Assembly: GCF_910596095.1 (NCBI RefSeq)
Contig: NC_056543.1
Location: 24,686,542 to 24,750,541 of the forward strand
DNA length: 64,000 nt
Source: Thunnus maccoyii
Lineage: Eukaryota; Chordata; Actinopteri; Scombriformes; Scombridae
Direction of reading: 5' to 3'
The stretch's first letter is position 1, and the number at the start of each line of letters is the position of its first letter. Made by a program: the position numbers and the translations under genes. Below, piece after piece: positions 1 to 13,533 of this stretch. The notes beneath the pieces were generated by a model, which was not told the origin of the DNA, made no database searches, and saw only the letters and a program-made list of their open reading frames with translations.

Positions 1-1300
1 TACTTTTGAAAACAGCACTTTTACTTGGCGCATTTTTAAATTGTGGTATTGCTACATTTATTTAAACAAAGAATCTGAGTCCTTCTTCTCCTGCTAGTGC
101 TGAGTTATGTCTTGGCTGACAAAATGGCCTGTCATATCAATTATTAAAGTTATGAATCATCATTATTGCGGCAGATCACTAAGCTAAGTACAGCTTCAGT
201 AAGTAATCTATGAGCAGAGCGTTTGTTTATGCATAAAAAATAATTCACATATTGATTTCATTGTGTTATTGATACATTTATAACCTTTTTATGTTCAGTC
301 CTGACTTTGGCACCAGATTGTAATGATGATTATAATGATTGTGATGACAATTACAATCAGAAGAAAGATTTATATCAGCTTTAAAAATTAGCCAAATTCT
401 GTTCAGCAAATAAAAAGCAGTGTGTTCCAGGTGTCAACTTATTGCCACAGCGGCGATATTTGCATCTGGCAGATTTTTGGATGGAATTACACCAAACTGT
501 CTAATACTGAGTGTGAATGTGTGCGCCTGTGTGCCTGTGCGTGTGTGTGTGTGCCTGTGCATGTGCGTGTGGGCGCGAGAGTGTGTTTTCCCCTTGTGAG
601 GAAATGTAAAACTTCTTGGTGTGTTATTTTTCTCCCCACCGTTTGTTCTTTTGATCTGTGTGTACATTATCTCCAGCTCTTTGAATTTCAATTTCACTGT
701 CATGTAAGCTCTTTTCATCACAGCCGACGGTTGCAGCTCTAATAATATTCAACTTTTAGGTCACAGTGGAATGCTAATTAGATTGCTATTTTAATTAATA
801 TGTCCCTGCAGGTTTCCATATCAAATCAGTTTTAACACTGTATCGTGCACTTTGAGCCAATAAATTACAATGAAACCCCAAAATAAAACCACTTCAAAAA
901 AGGGGGATTTTAAGGTGTACAGGAACAGCTCTCGTTTGAACTGTGTTTACATAAATTGCTTATTGTTGCTTAATAAACTGCATAATATTAACCACGTTGG
1001 GAAGCGTTTGAAACTGTTTCAATAAGCCATAATAGATGTTTCTATTTTCTTCTAATAAATCCATACATGAACCTGCTCACAAGATAAAAGCCCCAACTTA
1101 GCTGGTTATTTTCAAGGGCAGCACAGTGTTAAATGTGCTTTAAACAGGAGGAGATAAGTGCAAGTGTAATATTACAGACTGTGTGTGTGTGTGTGCTGCT
1201 GATGGCATTTAAGGACTTAAAAGTGCTTCACTTTCCATCAGAGTGTCATTTGTCTGTCAGCGTTTCTATATGTGTGCATGTGCATGTACATTTATCTGCT

Positions 1301-1305
1301 TGTGT

Positions 1306-1348
<43 letters not shown>
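1301..1348. repeat. (TG)n microsatellite
   Basis: About 48 bases of nearly pure TG dinucleotides, interrupted once by TA near the left end and by TTTG near the right end. No gene context. Confidence 0.95.
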
Positions 1349-1350
<2 letters not shown>

Positions 1351-1521
1351 TGTCTCACCCTGGATCCTCAAATGGTTGTTCTGTCCAGCTCATGGTGTCC
1401 CATTCATCATGTTGAGAGGGAACGAAGAGGCCTGGGATATGAGCACTGCTGTATTCCTCTCATAATCAAAGGTCATGCTGGGGGCCAAGTGTTCAAATTG
1501 CTTTACTTCACTGCAAAGCAG

Positions 1522-1522
<1 letters not shown>

Positions 1523-1561
<39 letters not shown>
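1523..1561. repeat. (CA)n microsatellite
   Basis: About 38 bases of CA dinucleotide repeat, in inverted orientation to the TG tract some 175 bases to its left. Confidence 0.95.
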
Positions 1562-1564
<3 letters not shown>

Positions 1565-4500
1565 TACAAATTAGTTGCCATGCCAAATTTATGCCATGCT
1601 AAATATGATGCTCTGGAACAGGTATCACTCTAAACTTGCTTTAATTGTTATATTTTATCTTTAAACAGGTTGTATATTTCCCATAACAATAGACTGCAAT
1701 ACCTGCACAGCTAACTGGCAAACACAGCATCTTTCAGTGACCTCTGAGTATATTCCTCATCTTTAATTCTTCATCTTTATTTGTTTTGATATATTTGGAA
1801 TGTTTTTAACAAATATGATTAAAGTTACGTTTTCGTCCAATGTTGCTCCCTTCAATTATGCTCTTACTATATCTCAATTACTGTAAAATTCTTTCTGGAC
1901 CACATTCACAAACTGCTACTTTCTGCACAACCTCCTTTAAGAACAGGAGAGCGAGGCTTTTGCACACTAACCAAAATTGATATTCATGGATGGGGAGGAG
2001 GGGAGAAACTATTTGGATGTTTATTATACTTTAAAATGAAGTGATCCGCATTTCGCTGCCTGCGAGGTAATTAATGTGGGGAAATCTTGAATTAAAGATG
2101 TAAATCCTGACACTTTGGCAGGGGGGCCGGTAAGGGACAGTGGTCTCCAAGGTCTAGATTATTCTTAGCGTATACCAATTAACACCATGTATCTTCTTTT
2201 ATGTTCACTTCAATTAAGAGCCTTTACAATTTTTAAGTTCTTTTCTTCTCAGTAGTTAGAGAATGTCAGAGAGACTGATCAAAGGCATTAGCTGCCGTCC
2301 GCGCACCATAGGTAATGCTGCTTTGCATAAAGAAATCTGCATATTGCTAAGAAGGTTTTCATTTCATTTTGCATGAATTACAGAGCCAGAGATGCAGTAG
2401 TAGTAGATCGAGATGGGGAGGTGTGATTGCACACATGTACACAAACACACCAGACAAAGCATTCAGCACTGAATCATCAAACTCTTTCTTAAATCTTCTG
2501 ATTTCAGCACCATGGTAACAATATCAAGTCGAAAAGGGTCAACACCAGTTGAATGAATTAATCCCATTATTTGTTTCCTGTTGTTGTTCGAGCTGTTGGG
2601 ATTGTAAAAGGAAGACCAGGATTACGCGAAGCTTCTGTTACAAGCTGTTGCTGACTATTAAGAGTGTTAATAACGTTAAAAAGTGTGCACAGCAATGTTA
2701 GCACCCAATAACTCCAGCTCCTGAAGTAATCACACCCTGATTTATGTAGGTGATTTTGGTACAACTGTCTTACAAGGCTTTGTAAGATCACCATCTTTTA
2801 ATAGGCCTACAAATGAGACTGGGCCTAATAGCCTTCTCCTCTATTCCAGTGCTGTTCTCATTTGTTTCTCTGCTCTTTCTTTCATCCTATCTTTGTATTA
2901 CCTAGTTTTTAGCCTCAGGGCCTTCAGTCTTCAGTGGAAGGACCTTTCTCATTTCCTTCAAACAATTCATTAAAACTTATTTTATGTGCTGGTTTGACTG
3001 CATGTACGTATATATGTGCATGTGTATTTGACTACTTCTACACGGCCAGTGTTGAAACTCTTTATACCACAGCGATCAGATGCAGAAAAAACAAACAAAC
3101 AACCTGTTCATTCGTGATAATCACTGCTACTTAATTCCATTACAGTGTCAGCTACCAATAAATCAATGAGCAAATGAACTGACCGGCTATGAGGAATAGC
3201 CATCAAGTGTGTGTCTGTATTATTCTATTGATGTTCCTCCAACGGTCGTCCTGGAGATATTGAATGCTCTTTAAGCGAAGTGCTGACATCATAATAAAAG
3301 GCCACCACGAACTGGCCAGCTGTGCGGTTTGGGAGCTTCAGGCTAAAGAGACGGACGGCCTCTGAAGAAGAAGAAGAAAGGCAATCTTCAAAGTCAATAG
3401 TGCAACCAAGTGCTCTATGTGGTCGCATTTACTGCACATAATGAAACTACAAATAGCCTCTTATACAATATACACACACAGTGGACACAGTAATAGAAAA
3501 TAAAGGCATGGAAATGGAGCTGTAGCCAGAATAATTATACAATAACTGGGATGATAAATAATGTGTTCAGTGGTTTCTTTTGACACTAATAGTACCCTTG
3601 ACTTGTTTTGAAATCTGTCAGTTTAATTGAAGTCTTTCCTGATCTACCAGAAAAATAAATCTAGATTTGTGGTATATATATTAAAATTGACATTGCATAG
3701 AGTTTGAAATAAGTATTTTTAAATCTACTCAAATGCACTTTCACCTCACAGAGTGTGCATCTGTACCTGACTTTTCTGATGACAGTATATTTAATCCATT
3801 GTTCATGACTTCATAAAAAAATGAAGGGTTGGCAAATTCAAACATCAAAACAGTAAGTTGGGTGCTATGTCTGTGCAGCTGTGTGTTTTCATAACCCAAG
3901 TGTCTCAAAGCATTATTAACAAAAATCCTTTGCTCAGCCTTGCATTTCCAGAGCCAATAAAACAGCATGAAGAGGCTGCACTAGTGCTGCTACACAGCAC
4001 AGACAGCCATCTAGTGTTGGAAATGAGCAAATGCATGAACCAGTGAAGGGGGAAAGACACTTGATTGCAGCCTATACACCATGTTTAGACCTTCATTTGG
4101 TTTTAAGGGCCACACATGAGGGATATTTTTGTTGGAGCGGAACAGAAGAATATCACAATAGACTAATAAAGTCTGGATTAAGCACTGTTATTTATTGTGT
4201 GTCTTCATTACAACCACAAATTGGAAGAAAAACTCTCATGCGCTTTTGTACTCTGGAACCAAGCACAGGAGGTACGCTAATGGTCAGAACTCGTCTTTTC
4301 AGCCCACACAAAACACAGCGCACCCTGGTTTAGCCTAATAGCTAGCCTGCTGCGAGAGCTTAACCTCTAGGGATACTACTGAAATAACAAGGCATCGGCC
4401 ACCTTCTTTTACAAGAATCCTTTCTTTGCTATTATGTTGTAACCCTGTTTTATTACAGCCGCAAAGAAAAGTATTCTCGTTAATGTATGCAACCCAAATA

Positions 4501-6646
4501 AACAAAGATTATAAACAAAATGTGCGCTATTGTGTGCATATTGGGAGCATGAATATGTATTTGCTGAGCGTTCAAACAAAGACACAAAGGGAGGCCCAAC
4601 CTGTTGTTGGCTCAGCCCCTTTTTTCCCTGCTGTGAAAACCCTGTTCCCTTAATAATCACACATCATTATGACAATAGATGTTAGGCAAAACACATAAGC
4701 CACGTGCAAATCACACAAGGAGACAGAAGCACAAGCAGACAAACACACATAAATACTGTACACCATGCATATCATCACAGCTGCACAGACTCCTCCTCAT
4801 GTGTGAAGAGGAAGATCTAATTCTCTCCGGTTTAAGATCTTAAAAGAGAAAAAAATCTGACACATTTTTACAGTTTATCCCATCATTCTCCTTGCATTAC
4901 TGGCCCTGTCCTCTCGCCGCTGTAAAGGTCTTGGCCCCGGTAGTCGTGCACATGCAGGCCTGCTCCCACAGTCCTATCATCTAATTGCTTTTTATTGATC
5001 CTGTCCGATCAGGTGCCTAACGCTCATCCTTTTCCAACGCTGTATCACAAGCACTTCTGCCAGTCCTGATCTGTGAACTGTGCGTCCTTTTCAGTGGTTA
5101 TAAAACACACAGAACAAACCAGCGGAGGTTTTGTTTTCATACTCTGTAAAAAGGTTCCACCGAAAACCCTACGAGGGGAACATTTGCTCGTGTGTTTATG
5201 GGCTCACACGTGTTCTTGCATGAAACAGGATATCTCCTGGCCTGTTTTCAGTTCCCATACAGACCAGATGAGGACGTTTGTGTTCATTTTGTTGCTTTAA
5301 ATAAATTCAATGCATTGTGGACGGACTGCCACACAGAGAGGCTTCATTACCTTAAGACAAGAGGAGAGTCTGTGTGCTTTAGCCAAGGGAGAGCACAGTA
5401 ATGAGTCTTTGTTTATTTTGGAGGACAGACAGCAAGGCTCATCCTGTAAGGTGAACCAGATCAAGGATTTGGGACAGAAACCCCAAGCTCCTCCTAAAGA
5501 TTATGATGTCAGCATCAGAAGTGAAGGCCAAATGTGTTGGCAGGCACTGAGCTGGAACCTTTGAGGGATATTACAGTTTGTATGACTATCAGTGGACAGC
5601 ACATAACTCTGAATACATTTTCTTGGGCTTGTTTTGTAATACCCTGAACCTGGACTACAGCCATGAACCTACTGTAGAGTGTGCACAATAATACACACAC
5701 ATACAATCCATCCGTATCCGAGGAGCTATAGCACAGCTTTTGTTTAATATGCAGGCCAGTTCTTGGTGGTATCAGATCAATGGAGAGTTTCAAATCAGAC
5801 ACAGCCGCTGAGACAGACAGAAGAGACCATCTTTGGTGCACATTAAGAGAACACTTTCCTTCCCCTCAAGATCACAGTTATTCCTTTTTTGATGGAGCCA
5901 TTGAGCAAGACTCAACTGTCTTGTGAAGCTCATTAAAAATATTAACTTTAAGAGGTTTTCTTGCTCCAAATTGTGGGATTGAGTTACTTTGAAAGTAATT
6001 GCCTAATTACTGTAACTTAATGCGTTATTATAGTAACCCATCTCTGGAAAGATCTGAATTGGTAACTCTGACTGCTTTGTTTCCATCTTTTACAAAAAAC
6101 AAATCTCTGTTAATGTTTTCCAAGAATCTGGCATTACGGTACAAAGTAGTTCTACCATTTTGTCTTAAATCACATTTCGTTCAAATTATTTTATTGATCT
6201 TCAAACTGTTTTGTGGTGAATGTAATGAGACATAATATGACTACAGAAACTTAAGCTTTTATGACTCTTTTCAATCATTTCAGTGTGTTATATCTTATAA
6301 AAGAAAACCTCAATGAAGGAACTGTTACCCTACAGTATGGCATAAAAATTGTTCACCTACATTTGAGTTTATCTTGTTTCTAGCAATGCAAAATCCAAGC
6401 TCCATAATCTATTTATCTCACTTTATGTAGCTGTCATATATATATAAGTAGATGATCAACTGTGTTGCTGCAGATCCCCTTCAAGCCTTCTCCTGCCTTT
6501 TCCCGTGCATTATTCAGTCTTTTCCTGAAGTAACAGCAGCCCCCGACACGCAGACACACCGACCACTAACACACCACGCTAATGTGATGTAAAAATGAAT
6601 GATGAAATTCAAGGAGGCCAAATGAAAGAGAAACCGATGTGTGTCT

Positions 6647-6648
<2 letters not shown>

Positions 6649-6687
<39 letters not shown>
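6649..6687. repeat. (GT)n microsatellite
   Basis: About 39 bases of uninterrupted GT dinucleotides in the intergenic region. Confidence 0.95.
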
Positions 6688-6688
<1 letters not shown>

Positions 6689-9600
6689 ATGTATGAGCAA
6701 ATGCTGGCCCTGGTGTAAGCTTGTGTGTGTTCAAAGGTGAGGCCTTGGGTGATGGAGAATAGGATTCCCTTACCTCCTATAAGTACACAGGAGGATAAAA
6801 GCCTGCTGTAATGACCTTGGTATAATGAAGGCCTTGCTGATTTCCATGATTTTCTTACTTTCATGCCACGACTCTGCTATTCCATAGGAGGGGCAAGATG
6901 GGAAAAGAGGGAGCTTTGTCTGGCCAAACATTAGCAGCCAGCAGCATTAGGCCAGAATCGAACACGAACCCTTGTTCCCATGTTCAAGTCATTATGTAAA
7001 CGATTATTATCTCCAGGCAAACTAATAGATGAAACACATTTTTCTTAATGGGCTGGTCGTTGTTTTAGGTGACCAATTTACGTGCAATTTCCTTAATTCA
7101 TGAAGTTGTTTAGAAAGTGATGTAATGCTTGTTTCTTTTTATCTTGAAAGCACAGGCAGCATGTTGTCTAGGGCTGCTCAGTGCAGCTAATATGGCACAA
7201 CGAAATGAAAGGCTTCAAAAGAGCCTTTCCACTTGGAGCTGATGTAGTGCTGTGGCCGACCTCCAAATATGATTAGACTGCAGTAAACACAACAATAGCA
7301 AACAATAAACAACTGGTAATTGGTGTGATCCTCTGTTCCAACAAAAATCTTTCTTGATTTGCTATGAATTATGAGCATTAATGTTTCTGCCTGCCATGCC
7401 CCTCTGAGGATATCAAAAAGCTCCCGCTCTCCTCTTGATGGGCCTGTCTCATTAAAGGAGAAATGGAGGCCAACGTGTGCAAAACTGATGTACAGTACAT
7501 TCATCAGGATAACTGGCATGAACTCACCTCTAATTCATGCCGTCTGTGTGCCTGATATAAGGTGATTGTGCTTGAGTGAATATTGTTAATGCGTGTGTGT
7601 ATGTGCATGGGAACAGAGATTGGGAAAGGTGTAGTCCTGAGGCACACTAAGTGAAGTCTGCCCTCTACAGGCAGCTGTTATATAGTCTACATGCTTGTAC
7701 ATCAATTGAATGTACTATATATCAAGTATATCAATGCAGTTTGAGGAAAAAAAAGTGCAGATTTTGAAAAGCACATCAGTGTTGAAGTTAGAATTTCTTG
7801 AGAAACAGCATATATATGTCGTCTATACAAAGTGTATGAGTCTGTCCATAAAGGCAGCTCTCTTTGGCAAGCTCACAACCAGGTTTTCCTGCTTAAGCTC
7901 TCCAACTCCTTATATGCCACCTCTTTCATTAATATGTGATGAGAGAGAAAATCTCTAAAGACCTCAATAGGCAGAGGCATTGTTTCTCTTTTAAAGTCAT
8001 CTCAGATGGAAGGAGCAAACTTCAGAGCGTTAGTGAAGTGTCTAATGAAAGAAGTCTCCTCTGCGGCTCCATTTCGCACAGCGTATTAGGAATTTAAATG
8101 TTGACTGAAGACAGTTTGATTCTCTGTCTGTGATTTTCTTAAGGAATAAAAACAGTGTAGCGTGTTTACAGTGTAGCCATGAAAGGGCTATGAGAAGGCT
8201 CATCACTACCCGATGCCATTTTGGGAGGCGGAAAGAGAGGTTCATACCACAGTTCATTTGAAAGCCATATCAAACAGAGAATGTTTAAGTCCAAGATCAA
8301 AGCGATTCCTGGTCAAAAATATCGCAAGACCGGCAACATTCTTGTAAAATTGTTACTTTATGCTAGCAGGTATTTCAACAATGTCTGGCTATTATTGGAA
8401 ACCAGACAGAGAAGAGAAATATCGACAAATCTATCCTGCATCTTAACTTTGAAGTAGTGCTGTGTACTGTGCACAATGGGCAGCGGCAGAATAAATAACT
8501 AAAGTGACATTTCAGGACCATCATGCTGGCTCAGGTGTATAACGACTGATATCTGAGAGTTAAAATCAGCCTATGCAATCCCTCTTCTTTTCCTGCATTA
8601 TCACTCTGTGTAACAAAGTAGAAACATCATTTCAATGCAATAACCTTTTAAGGCATTTGGAGAGTGTACATTTTTTGAAATTTTGATGTTGTTTTTAAAT
8701 GAGTTTTACACAGTGGAATGTGTAGTTCACAATTAGAAAAATCCTAATAGAAATATTATTGAAATATCAAGTGTGAAAATGTGGTGTATATCAACAATTA
8801 CAAAAAGTATGAATATTTCTAATTATATCAGTCCCCTTATAAAAAATAACTATTGGATATAAATTCTGTCATTAAAAAAAAATGTTTTACCCACAAGTTG
8901 CATTGTTTTTATTAATAAGGGTCAGTGAGGATGAAGTCATTATAATTTCTAGGTAAAACTATATCAGGACATTTAAAGTAAACAAGCATTTTAATGATAA
9001 GTGAAACAGGGTATTTAAAAATTCTGAAGTAGTAGAATCACTAATACCGGATTGCTGTACAGTTGTGTCTCACAATGTTGATGTTTTTTTTATCCAAAAG
9101 GAACAACAGACATTTTTTTTTCTGCACAGTCTGGATAAGAAAAGCAGATGACTGGAGAAGATGAAAACATGCATGTGGCCCTAAATGCTCACTGGTGACC
9201 GCAAGCTGCTAAAAAAAAAAAGATAAGTCTGTCTTCATTAATATTATGTGTACATATATTCACTGTTAGAAGTGCTGCTGATTTTCAGCACATGTTTTAT
9301 AGTGTTCAATATATACAGTCTTAAAAACAAGATAACATTTAATTGTAGTTTGATGTTGTACACTTCATTGTCTTCTCCAAACACTATTGATATTGTAATA
9401 GGAAGGAAATTTCACTTGTTTGGTCGGTGAGGAAAATGTGGTATTGTGTGTGGTATAAATACAGCTCAGACTAATTAGACTGACTGAATAGTATCTGGCT
9501 CCTATCTCTGTCTTTATGTTCCAATCTTAAGAGTGATAATCCCTCTCTGGTACAAATACAAAGAGCCATTCTGCAAAAAGAAAAGCTAAACTGATGTAAC

Positions 9601-9829
9601 ATTTTGTTCACAGCATGTTCAAACCCTTCTGTCTGTTTTCAGTCTTCATCGTGCAAGCATTTTGAAATGGCCAAAACTTCCCATTTTGGAGAATTTGAGG
9701 AAAACTATAAAAATGATTTAACAATTTTTGAATACTTGGACCACATATGGAATACATTTGTTTGTGTTGTTTGTGGTTCGTCTTAACTCTGGCTCACACA
9801 AAAATGTGACAACATCAGCTGGTTGAAAC

Positions 9830-10330
9830 TAACTGCTGAACAGAGCGAAAGTGAGCTCAAATGTATGTCGCTGTGTGATCTTTATGTCAAATATAAACCG
9901 GAGTTTTAAATGGAAAAGTATGAAAACCAAAATTACAGGGTTTTAACTTCAGGTTTAGCAGAATCCCCCAAGGTCATTTTAAAGATATACAGTAATGACT
10001 TAGATAGGAATCAAAGGCTCTGTAACGTTTGCAATGGCAACCATCTGGGAGACGAGTATCACTTTGTGTTTGAATGTGAGAATGTAAGCATAATGAGTAA
10101 TAGGGAAAAACTTGCCAAAGTACTATTTAAACCGTCTATCTATGTTTAAATAAATGTGTTATTACAGTCAGATAAGCTAAAAGTTAAATGTAAATTAGGT
10201 GTTCTCTTAAAGCGTTTTCTACCTTTGTGTGGTATGTTAATGTTTTATCCTTCTGTAATTTATGTTGCACTTGGTTCAATTAAAAATCTAAAAACTCAAT
10301 TTGAGTCTGGAAATAAAATTTTATAAAAAA
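9830..10330 (+). mobile_element. LINE (non-LTR retrotransposon) 3' tail relic
   Basis: The frame at 9,910-10,149 contains RLCNVCN, then GDEYHFVFECE. This matches the Cys/His motif (C-x2-C, then H-x4-C) after the reverse transcriptase domain of many animal non-LTR elements, where it commonly reads RLC-x2-C then DE-x-HF-x-F-x-C. A stop interrupts the frame at about 9,907 and another at 10,147, and no reverse transcriptase or endonuclease domain is present upstream. The sequence ends in an A-rich stretch with AATAAA near 10,312, as expected for a 5'-truncated copy. I cannot name the clade. Confidence 0.6.
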
Positions 10331-12224
10331 TCAAGAGAGCAAAGTTGTATATAAACTTATGCAATCTGGAAGAGACTTGAACCTTAAAATAACCATGAAA
10401 TATTGCCTATTCTACTATGTGCATCGACTATGGTATGGTCCAAATAACTCTGTACAGCGCATCGCTACAACACAACACTTTCAACTTTATTCACTCCTTA
10501 TTAGAGCAGATTGCTTATCGCCTACTTCACAGAGCGCCCATATAGCATAGCTGACAGCAGTAAGGGAGAGCTACACACATTAACTCCTCACTAACACTTT
10601 CCTACGCTAACCAGCTGTCCCCCTGTGGTTTCAGCCTCGGCCAAACCTTTGAAATGTCCTTCAAGGCGTGAAAAAAACAACATGCACACTGCTTTGGGTA
10701 AAATCCTATTTGTACACTGTAATTACACTTTGAAAAGTTGCAAAGTTTAAAGTTTCAAGACCTTCACTTTTTCTCTTTTCATTTCTGATATTGATTAGGT
10801 TCTAAAACACATGTAAGACTCGCCGTTCTAAAGAACAAAGAGCTTTCTCATTACATGCTGCGCCTCAGACAACTTTGAATGTTTTAGATTGGATTTACTG
10901 GTGTTATCAAGGGAAGCAATCAGGAGAATTCAGTCAATAATTTTCACAACCGTGCAACCACCGTTAATTTGCTCTTTACAAAAAGGCTACAGGCACTCTG
11001 AGTGGGGTAGTTAACGAGTTAGATGTCTCGGGTGATAGGTGTCCCTAATGTCCTTCATTCTAAATATACAGAGGAACATAATATATCTATAAAGTCTATG
11101 TCATGTAATTTTTGGTAAGTCAACATACAACTGTGTGATGGGTTTCATCAAAATTCAACATTTTCTTCTTTTCCTCATTGCCTCAAAATGATATAAATGC
11201 CTGTATTACCGTCCTTCATGTCATAGCTCAGTAATAATGCTAATGTAAAATGAAATAGAAGCATTAGCAACAAATACTGACATAATAAATTATTCAAAAA
11301 ATACTTTAATGAAACATATACATGCAAAAGGTTTTATTGAGGACTATATTTTTTCAGTGCCAGAAAGGACAAGTTAGTCTAGCAAAAATGTATCATGTTG
11401 CCTGCATTATTATGTATTATGTATAATGCTGCCTACAAGTACAATTACTCAGCAACACTGTATTCACAGAGACATACAGTGATTAAGTTGTTGTGTTTAG
11501 TATCAATGTTTGTGTAAATAAGAATAATTCCTAGAGAAATTGTTATTGTACCATTAAAGATTATGAAATCAGTTTTACTAATTTACATGTTACATGTCAG
11601 TGCAAGCAATGTGTGTTTTGTGTCATCTCTTAAACATGCATTAAATTATGTTGGGGGTTGAAGCCTGCTTTATAGGACTGGTATGAGATGCATAGTTGGA
11701 AAGTCCCTTCCTACTGAAAACAGTCTGCTCCATTTTTGTTGCTCTGAGTGTCAAATATGGTGCCCATTATTTAAACTGACCTTTCCTTATGGTCCTTGCT
11801 TTCTATGCTAAGGATGCAGTGAGGGAGCCACAATGTCTGGGACCACTCCTCCCTACAGTAATCAATAAGGATGTCCAGCTCGATACACACCAGGTGCGCA
11901 GCCCAGTTGCTTTGAGAAGTAAGGATAAGAGGAGAGAAAGAGGAGAGTGGAATCAGGCACAGATGTATCATTGTTATTCATGCAAAAAGAGTCAGGATAC
12001 AGTTCATAAGAGTCTAAATTGAACTCACAGGATTGGTTTACTGGAAATGAGTGTAAATTAAGAAAGGAATGTTTGTGGCATTTATAAAAATGAGTAACAC
12101 AACATGTGAATATACCTGCATTAAACAAGGTATGTATGCTTGTGTGTCTCAGCCTGCAAAAATCAACAATGCTCAGTTTATATCAGTGGTGTTTTGACAG
12201 CGTTAATGTAAAGTGGACTTCGAT

Positions 12225-12790
12225 GCAGAGGTGGAACATAACTACTGTAATTCAAATATAATTTTGAGGTAGTTTACTTGATTTTTCCATTTTACTCATT
12301 TCAGAGGGTAATATTTTACTTATTACTCTACAACATGTATTTGGAAGTTATATTTACTAGTTACTTTAAGATTAAGATCTTATATACAAATTACATGACT
12401 TTATAAAATATAATGAATTGTTACAGATTCAATTGTCCAACAGTTTGTAAAGTAATTAAACTGAGCTCCATTAGAAAAAGCTACAACACTACATTAATTT
12501 AACATTTACAGGGTTTATGCTGCTGCATAATCAGTATTTCCTTTTTTGACACTTTAAGTAGCCTATATTTTGATAATAATACTTTTACTCGAGGAAGATT
12601 TTGAATGAAGAATTACTTATTAATTACTTATTTGGGGAAAAAGTTGAAATTCTATGACAGTAAAATCCATCCTTGCATCCTATTTTTTTCTCAATTAAAA
12701 GTACATGAGTATTATCAGTAGCCTATTTAAAGTATCAAAAGTAAAGTTCTCATAATGCTAATAATAGTCCCTCTCATACTGTTGTATTGC
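12225..12790. mobile_element. hAT-like MITE fragment (CAGTGGTGGAA family)
   Basis: It begins with a degraded GAGGTGGAA terminus and continues with the pattern TTTCAGAGGGTAATATT, then TACTAGTTACTTTAAGATTA. The same internal sequence recurs at 57,715-58,455 and, in other orientations, at 52,424-53,139 and 54,750-55,110. No coding capacity. The right end is not clearly defined. Confidence 0.65.
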
Positions 12791-12911
12791 TATGTATATA
12801 TTATTTTTACTTGTGCTTTAACATGTAAATTTAGTGAAAAGCTGATTTTAATTACCTTATATATTGATGAATAGTTTAAAATTTAAGAAAAAAAAAAAAA
12901 CATATTTAATA

Positions 12912-12970
12912 TATACATTGCCAGTCAGAAGTTTGGGCACACTTTCTCATTCAAGTGAATGGGAAGGTGT
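12912..12970. mobile_element. Solo Tc1/mariner-type terminal repeat
   Basis: The stretch TGCCAGTCAGAAGTTTGGGC followed by ACACTTTCTCATTCAA resembles the terminal inverted repeat of a teleost Tc1 family (usual form CAGTCAAAAGTTTGGACACA). No transposase or partner repeat is visible nearby, so this is a solo end or a tiny relic. Confidence 0.55.
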
Positions 12971-13229
12971 ATATATACATATCTGCAGGATATCATAGCT
13001 ATTAAATAAATGTGGCTGACTTAAAAAAAAAAAACAGCAATGTAACAATATTATATATTCTTTGACATTTTGTAGTAACTACAATATGTAGCATCAAGTG
13101 AAAATACTCAGTATACTGTTTTTACATTGCAATATTGCTACTTGCACTAAAGTAAAATCTACTTTTCCCAAAGTGGGGCGTATAATGAGAAAATAAAGAG
13201 AAAAGTAACCTGGTGGTGTAGCACAGACC

Positions 13230-13533
13230 TCAGAGGTGGCTGCTGACCAGACCAGACTTTCTCCTGGAGGAAAGAGGCTCAGAGGAACCGGGTTAAATGA
13301 ACTCTCACCCTTCGGACGATCTCGCGTTAACACCTGTGGTTACCAGGGGAACGCGATCTCGGAAAGTTGCGCTTGTCTGCCATTGCTCAACGAAAACGAA
13401 CACCGGAGATACAGCATTATCGTTACTTTTATAAATCACATGTAAACAGACATGCATTCAACTGCTTCCTTAATGAGGGAAATAATGTAGAGCCGTATCA
13501 ACGCGTTTGACATCAACGTCCATTCACTCCAAG
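13230..13533 (+). promoter_or_regulatory. ppp2r3b: Probable ppp2r3b promoter and 5' noncoding exon
   Basis: This block is richer in G+C and CpG than the sequence to its left and ends in a good donor, CCAAG|GTTAGT, at 13,533/13,534. The next plausible exon starts at the acceptor TTCTACACAG ending 14,270 and contains the start codon, so a noncoding first exon here is the simplest model. The transcription start is not resolvable from sequence; the left boundary is a guess. Confidence 0.5.

Larger units (their letters stand above)
1..13200. other. Intergenic region, no gene recognised
   Basis: No open reading frame here shows a recognisable protein, and none chains to neighbours through plausible splice sites; the longest frames run through TG/CA repeats. 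The stretch is AT-rich with microsatellites, a LINE tail relic near 9.8-10.3 kb, an inverted-repeat element near 12.2 kb and a Tc1-type terminus near 12.9 kb. Several blocks with homeodomain-like TAATTA cores (for example 750-810 and 6,960-7,130) look like possible conserved noncoding DNA, but I cannot test that without an alignment. In human, PPP2R3B lies near SHOX in PAR1, so distal regulatory DNA of such a neighbour is one possibility (inference). Confidence 0.6.

Noticed and set aside
422-742. 106-aa open frame on + and 95-aa frame on -
   Set aside because: Both run through a TG-rich stretch giving Cys/Val or Thr/His runs; no domain and no splice context.
1133-1602. Frames of 110 and 119 aa
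   Set aside because: They are translations of the TG and CA microsatellites.
6514-6864. 116-aa frame on -
   Set aside because: Its core is a His/Thr run from the GT microsatellite.
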